Made by a program: the position numbers and the translations under genes. A stretch of DNA of 64,000 bases from Marinifilum_A sediminis. GTDB taxonomy: Bacteria > Bacteroidota > Bacteroidia > Bacteroidales > Marinifilaceae. The notes under the pieces are model-generated. The model saw nothing but the letters and a program-made list of their open reading frames with translations. It was not told the DNA's origin and did no database searches. How positions within the stretch are numbered: the first letter of the stretch is position 1; the number at the start of each line of letters is the position of its first letter. The DNA is taken from positions 310,001 through 374,000 of the forward strand of contig CANMCX010000002.1 in the NCBI GenBank assembly GCA_947496465.1, in the 5' to 3' direction. Below, in pieces: positions 62,083 through 64,000 of the stretch.

Positions 62083-63525
62083 ATGAAAATATTACTGACA
62101 GGTGCTAATGGATATATTGGAAAACGATTGTTACCGGTTCTATTGGAACAAGGTCATAAAGTAGTTTGCTGTGTACGAAACAAAGAAAGATTTGCACCTA
62201 AAGAACTGAATCATCCAAAGCTTGAAGTAATTGAAGCCGATCTACTAAAAAGAAATTCATTGGATAAAATTCCGACAGATATCGAGATCAGTTACTATCT
62301 GATTCACTCCATGTTACATGACACTGAAGATTTTGATGAGTTGGAAAAAAAGTGCGCACTAAATTTTATTGATTTCCTGAAAAAGACCGAAAATCGACAA
62401 ATCATCTATTTGAGTGGAATTGCAAATGAGGAAAAATTATCGAAACATCTAAAATCGAGAAAAGAAGTTGAGGAGATTTTAAAACAAAGCAGAAGCTATT
62501 ACACAATCCTAAGAGCTGGTATTATTGTTGGTTCAGGAAGTGCTTCTTTCGAAATTATTCGCGATTTGGTGGAGAAACTTCCCATTATGGTTTCTCCTAA
62601 ATGGCTGCTAACAAAATGTCAGCCTATTGCTGTAAGAAATGTAATTGAATATTTACACAAGGTTATTTACCACAAGGAATGTTTGAACCAAACCTTTGAT
62701 ATTGGCGGTCCTGAAGTTCTCAGTTATAAGGAAATGCTTTTGCAATATGCCGAAGTTCGAAAATTGAACCGAAGAGTCATTACCTTTCCTGTGATGACTC
62801 CCCGACTTTCCTCCTACTGGTTATTTTTCATCACATCAACCTCATACAATTTGGCAGTTAATTTGGTAAATAGCATGAAAATAGAAGTTGTTTGTCGTCC
62901 GAATAATGTTGCAGAAGTTTTAGACATACGACTACTGCCCTATAAGGAGGCAATTGAACGTGCCATGGGGAAAATCAAACAACAAATGATCATTTCATCT
63001 TGGAAAGATGCCTTAAGTAGCGGACGGCTTCCCAATAAAAAGATGAAATATATCGAACCTCCCTCATATGGTTGTTATTTCGATGAGAAAATTCTTGAAA
63101 TTGGAAATAGTAAACCAAAAGTTCAAAACAATATTTGGGCACTTGGTGGTGATAGAGGTTGGTATTATGCCAATTGGTTGTGGCGCTTACGAGGAACACT
63201 CGATAAAATATTTGGAGGTGTAGGGCTCAATCGTGGTAGACGACATCCTTCGGAAATTGAAATTGGTGATTCCATTGATTTTTGGCGAGTACTTCTTGCC
63301 AATAAAGAGAATGGTAGACTATTACTGTATGCTGAAATGAGATTGCCTGGTGAGGCATGGCTTGAATTCTCCTTTAAGAAAAACAATGGAAGCTATGCAC
63401 TACAACAAAAAGCCATTTTTAGACCCAAAGGAATTATGGGAAGATTGTACTGGTTTTTGAGCTATCCTTTTCATGTGTTTATATTTAGGGGGATGATTAA
63501 GGGAATTATAGAATACGATAAATAG
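62083..63525 (+). CDS. NAD(P)-binding epimerase-like protein with DUF2867 domain
   Basis: A 480-residue cytoplasmic protein. The N-terminal Rossmann domain (about 1-290) has LLTGANGYIGKRLLPVLLEQGH (nucleotide-binding GxxGxxG), then YLIHSM and DIGGPEVLSYKEM of atypical extended SDR proteins. The C-terminal part (about 320-480) fits DUF2867: WALGGDRGWYYANWLWRLRGTLDKIFGG followed by FWRVLLANKENGRLLLYAEM and PGEAWLEF. Members are like E. coli YbjT. The start is the ATG at 62083; an in-frame TTG at 62071 is rejected. Confidence 0.9.
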   Translation: MKILLTGANGYIGKRLLPVLLEQGHKVVCCVRNKERFAPKELNHPKLEVIEADLLKRNSLDKIPTDIEISYYLIHSMLHDTEDFDELEKKCALNFIDFLKKTENRQIIYLSGIANEEKLSKHLKSRKEVEEILKQSRSYYTILRAGIIVGSGSASFEIIRDLVEKLPIMVSPKWLLTKCQPIAVRNVIEYLHKVIYHKECLNQTFDIGGPEVLSYKEMLLQYAEVRKLNRRVITFPVMTPRLSSYWLFFITSTSYNLAVNLVNSMKIEVVCRPNNVAEVLDIRLLPYKEAIERAMGKIKQQMIISSWKDALSSGRLPNKKMKYIEPPSYGCYFDEKILEIGNSKPKVQNNIWALGGDRGWYYANWLWRLRGTLDKIFGGVGLNRGRRHPSEIEIGDSIDFWRVLLANKENGRLLLYAEMRLPGEAWLEFSFKKNNGSYALQQKAIFRPKGIMGRLYWFLSYPFHVFIFRGMIKGIIEYDK

Positions 63526-63624
63526 TTTAATCACAAAAAGCAAAAAAAATATTCTTACGATTCAATTTTACCTTGCTATATTGAGTCTCCGAAATACAAA
63601 TAGAGCAACAAAAAACTAAATACT

Positions 63625-64000
63625 ATGAAAAAACGAGTAACAGGAATAGGTGGTATCTTCTTCAAATCCAAGGATCCTAAAGCAAGCAGAGAGTGGTACA
63701 ACAAACATTTAGGTATTCAGTGTCCTGATGAATATGGTGGAATGTTCGAATGGCGCAAAACTAGTAAGCCAGACGAGACAGCTTTTACCATTTGGAGCCC
63801 ATTCGAAGAAAAAACTGAATATTTCCAGCCATCGCAAAAAGATTTCATGTTTAACTACAGAGTAGAAAACCTTGTTGAGTTACTGAAATTGCTGAAAGAA
63901 GAGGAAGTTGAAATAGTTGGAGAAATGCAAGAATTCGAATACGGAAAATTCGCATGGATTCTTGATCCGGAAGGAAATAAAGTAGAACTTTGGGAACCAA
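63625..64000 (+). CDS. VOC (glyoxalase/bleomycin-resistance) superfamily protein, 3' end cut
   Basis: 125 codons are visible from the ATG at 63625 to the window edge, close to the normal length of a single-domain VOC protein. The domain shows the paired beta-alpha-beta repeats: VTGIGGIFFKSKDPKASREWY, then FMFNYRVENLVELLKLLKEEEVE and FAWILDPEGNKVELWEP. The Glu in VELWEP and a Gly/His-poor first half make the metal site uncertain. Substrate unknown. Confidence 0.85.
   Translation, partial: MKKRVTGIGGIFFKSKDPKASREWYNKHLGIQCPDEYGGMFEWRKTSKPDETAFTIWSPFEEKTEYFQPSQKDFMFNYRVENLVELLKLLKEEEVEIVGEMQEFEYGKFAWILDPEGNKVELWEP

Overview
The window is a chromosomal segment of a low-GC Bacteroidota bacterium. 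Several sequence features support this. There are two ECF sigma/FecR anti-sigma pairs, STN and carboxypeptidase-regulatory-like (CarboxypepD_reg) domains, a TonB-dependent receptor followed by a DUF4249 lipoprotein, a GH92 glycosidase, and two-component propeller sensing of the Bacteroidota type. Several promoters fit the TTTG-N20-TAnnTTTG pattern of this phylum. A class II superoxide reductase-like protein, a PPi-type phosphofructokinase and an FNR-like regulator suggest a facultative or microaerophilic, probably marine member of the Bacteroidales/Marinilabiliales (Marinifilaceae-like). That placement is my inference from gene content, not a search result. No rRNA, tRNA, prophage, insertion sequence or CRISPR array was seen.

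Region by region. 1-5.2 kb: cutC fragment, a large propeller histidine kinase, nadA. 5.2-10.9 kb: a membrane protein, then an ECF sigma/anti-sigma pair bracketed by two paralogous CarboxypepD_reg proteins, the second carrying an STN domain but no beta-barrel. 10.9-15 kb: DUF5655 protein, flippase-like membrane protein, DEAD-box helicase, DUF819 transporter-like protein. 15-21.5 kb: a second sigma/FecR pair with two small exported proteins, then a TonB receptor and its DUF4249 partner. 21.5-34 kb: amidase, YbaK deacylase, a BlaI/M56 regulatory pair with three palindromic operators, then a mix of small exported, membrane and enzyme genes. 34-35.5 kb: peroxiredoxin plus superoxide reductase-like oxidative stress pair. 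35.5-47 kb: S9 peptidase, PPi-phosphofructokinase, purU, a divergent RNase H, M13 peptidase, an outer-membrane beta-barrel receptor. 47-54 kb: mnmA, DUF3820, modABC, two Crp/Fnr regulators around an MsrQ-like heme membrane protein. 54-64 kb: coiled-coil membrane protein, PEP carboxylase, a striking 12 x 21-bp palindromic array, EEP nuclease, GH92 mannosidase, PD40 lipoprotein, epimerase-like protein and a VOC fragment.

Working together: the two sigma/anti-sigma systems are cell-surface signalling circuits; the second has a near-duplicated promoter-like element in front of both sigma and anti-sigma genes, suggesting autoregulation. The BlaI/M56 pair is a membrane-protease-controlled repressor system whose sensor carries three receptor-plug-like repeats. 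AhpC and the SOR-like protein form one stress operon. Nicotinate synthesis, PPi-linked glycolysis, PEP carboxylation and molybdate uptake are housekeeping metabolism.

The strongest candidate for something undescribed is the non-coding array at 57439-57690, upstream of the PEP carboxylase gene: twelve degenerate ATCCCC/GGGGAT palindromes in an exact 21-bp register without any insertion or deletion.
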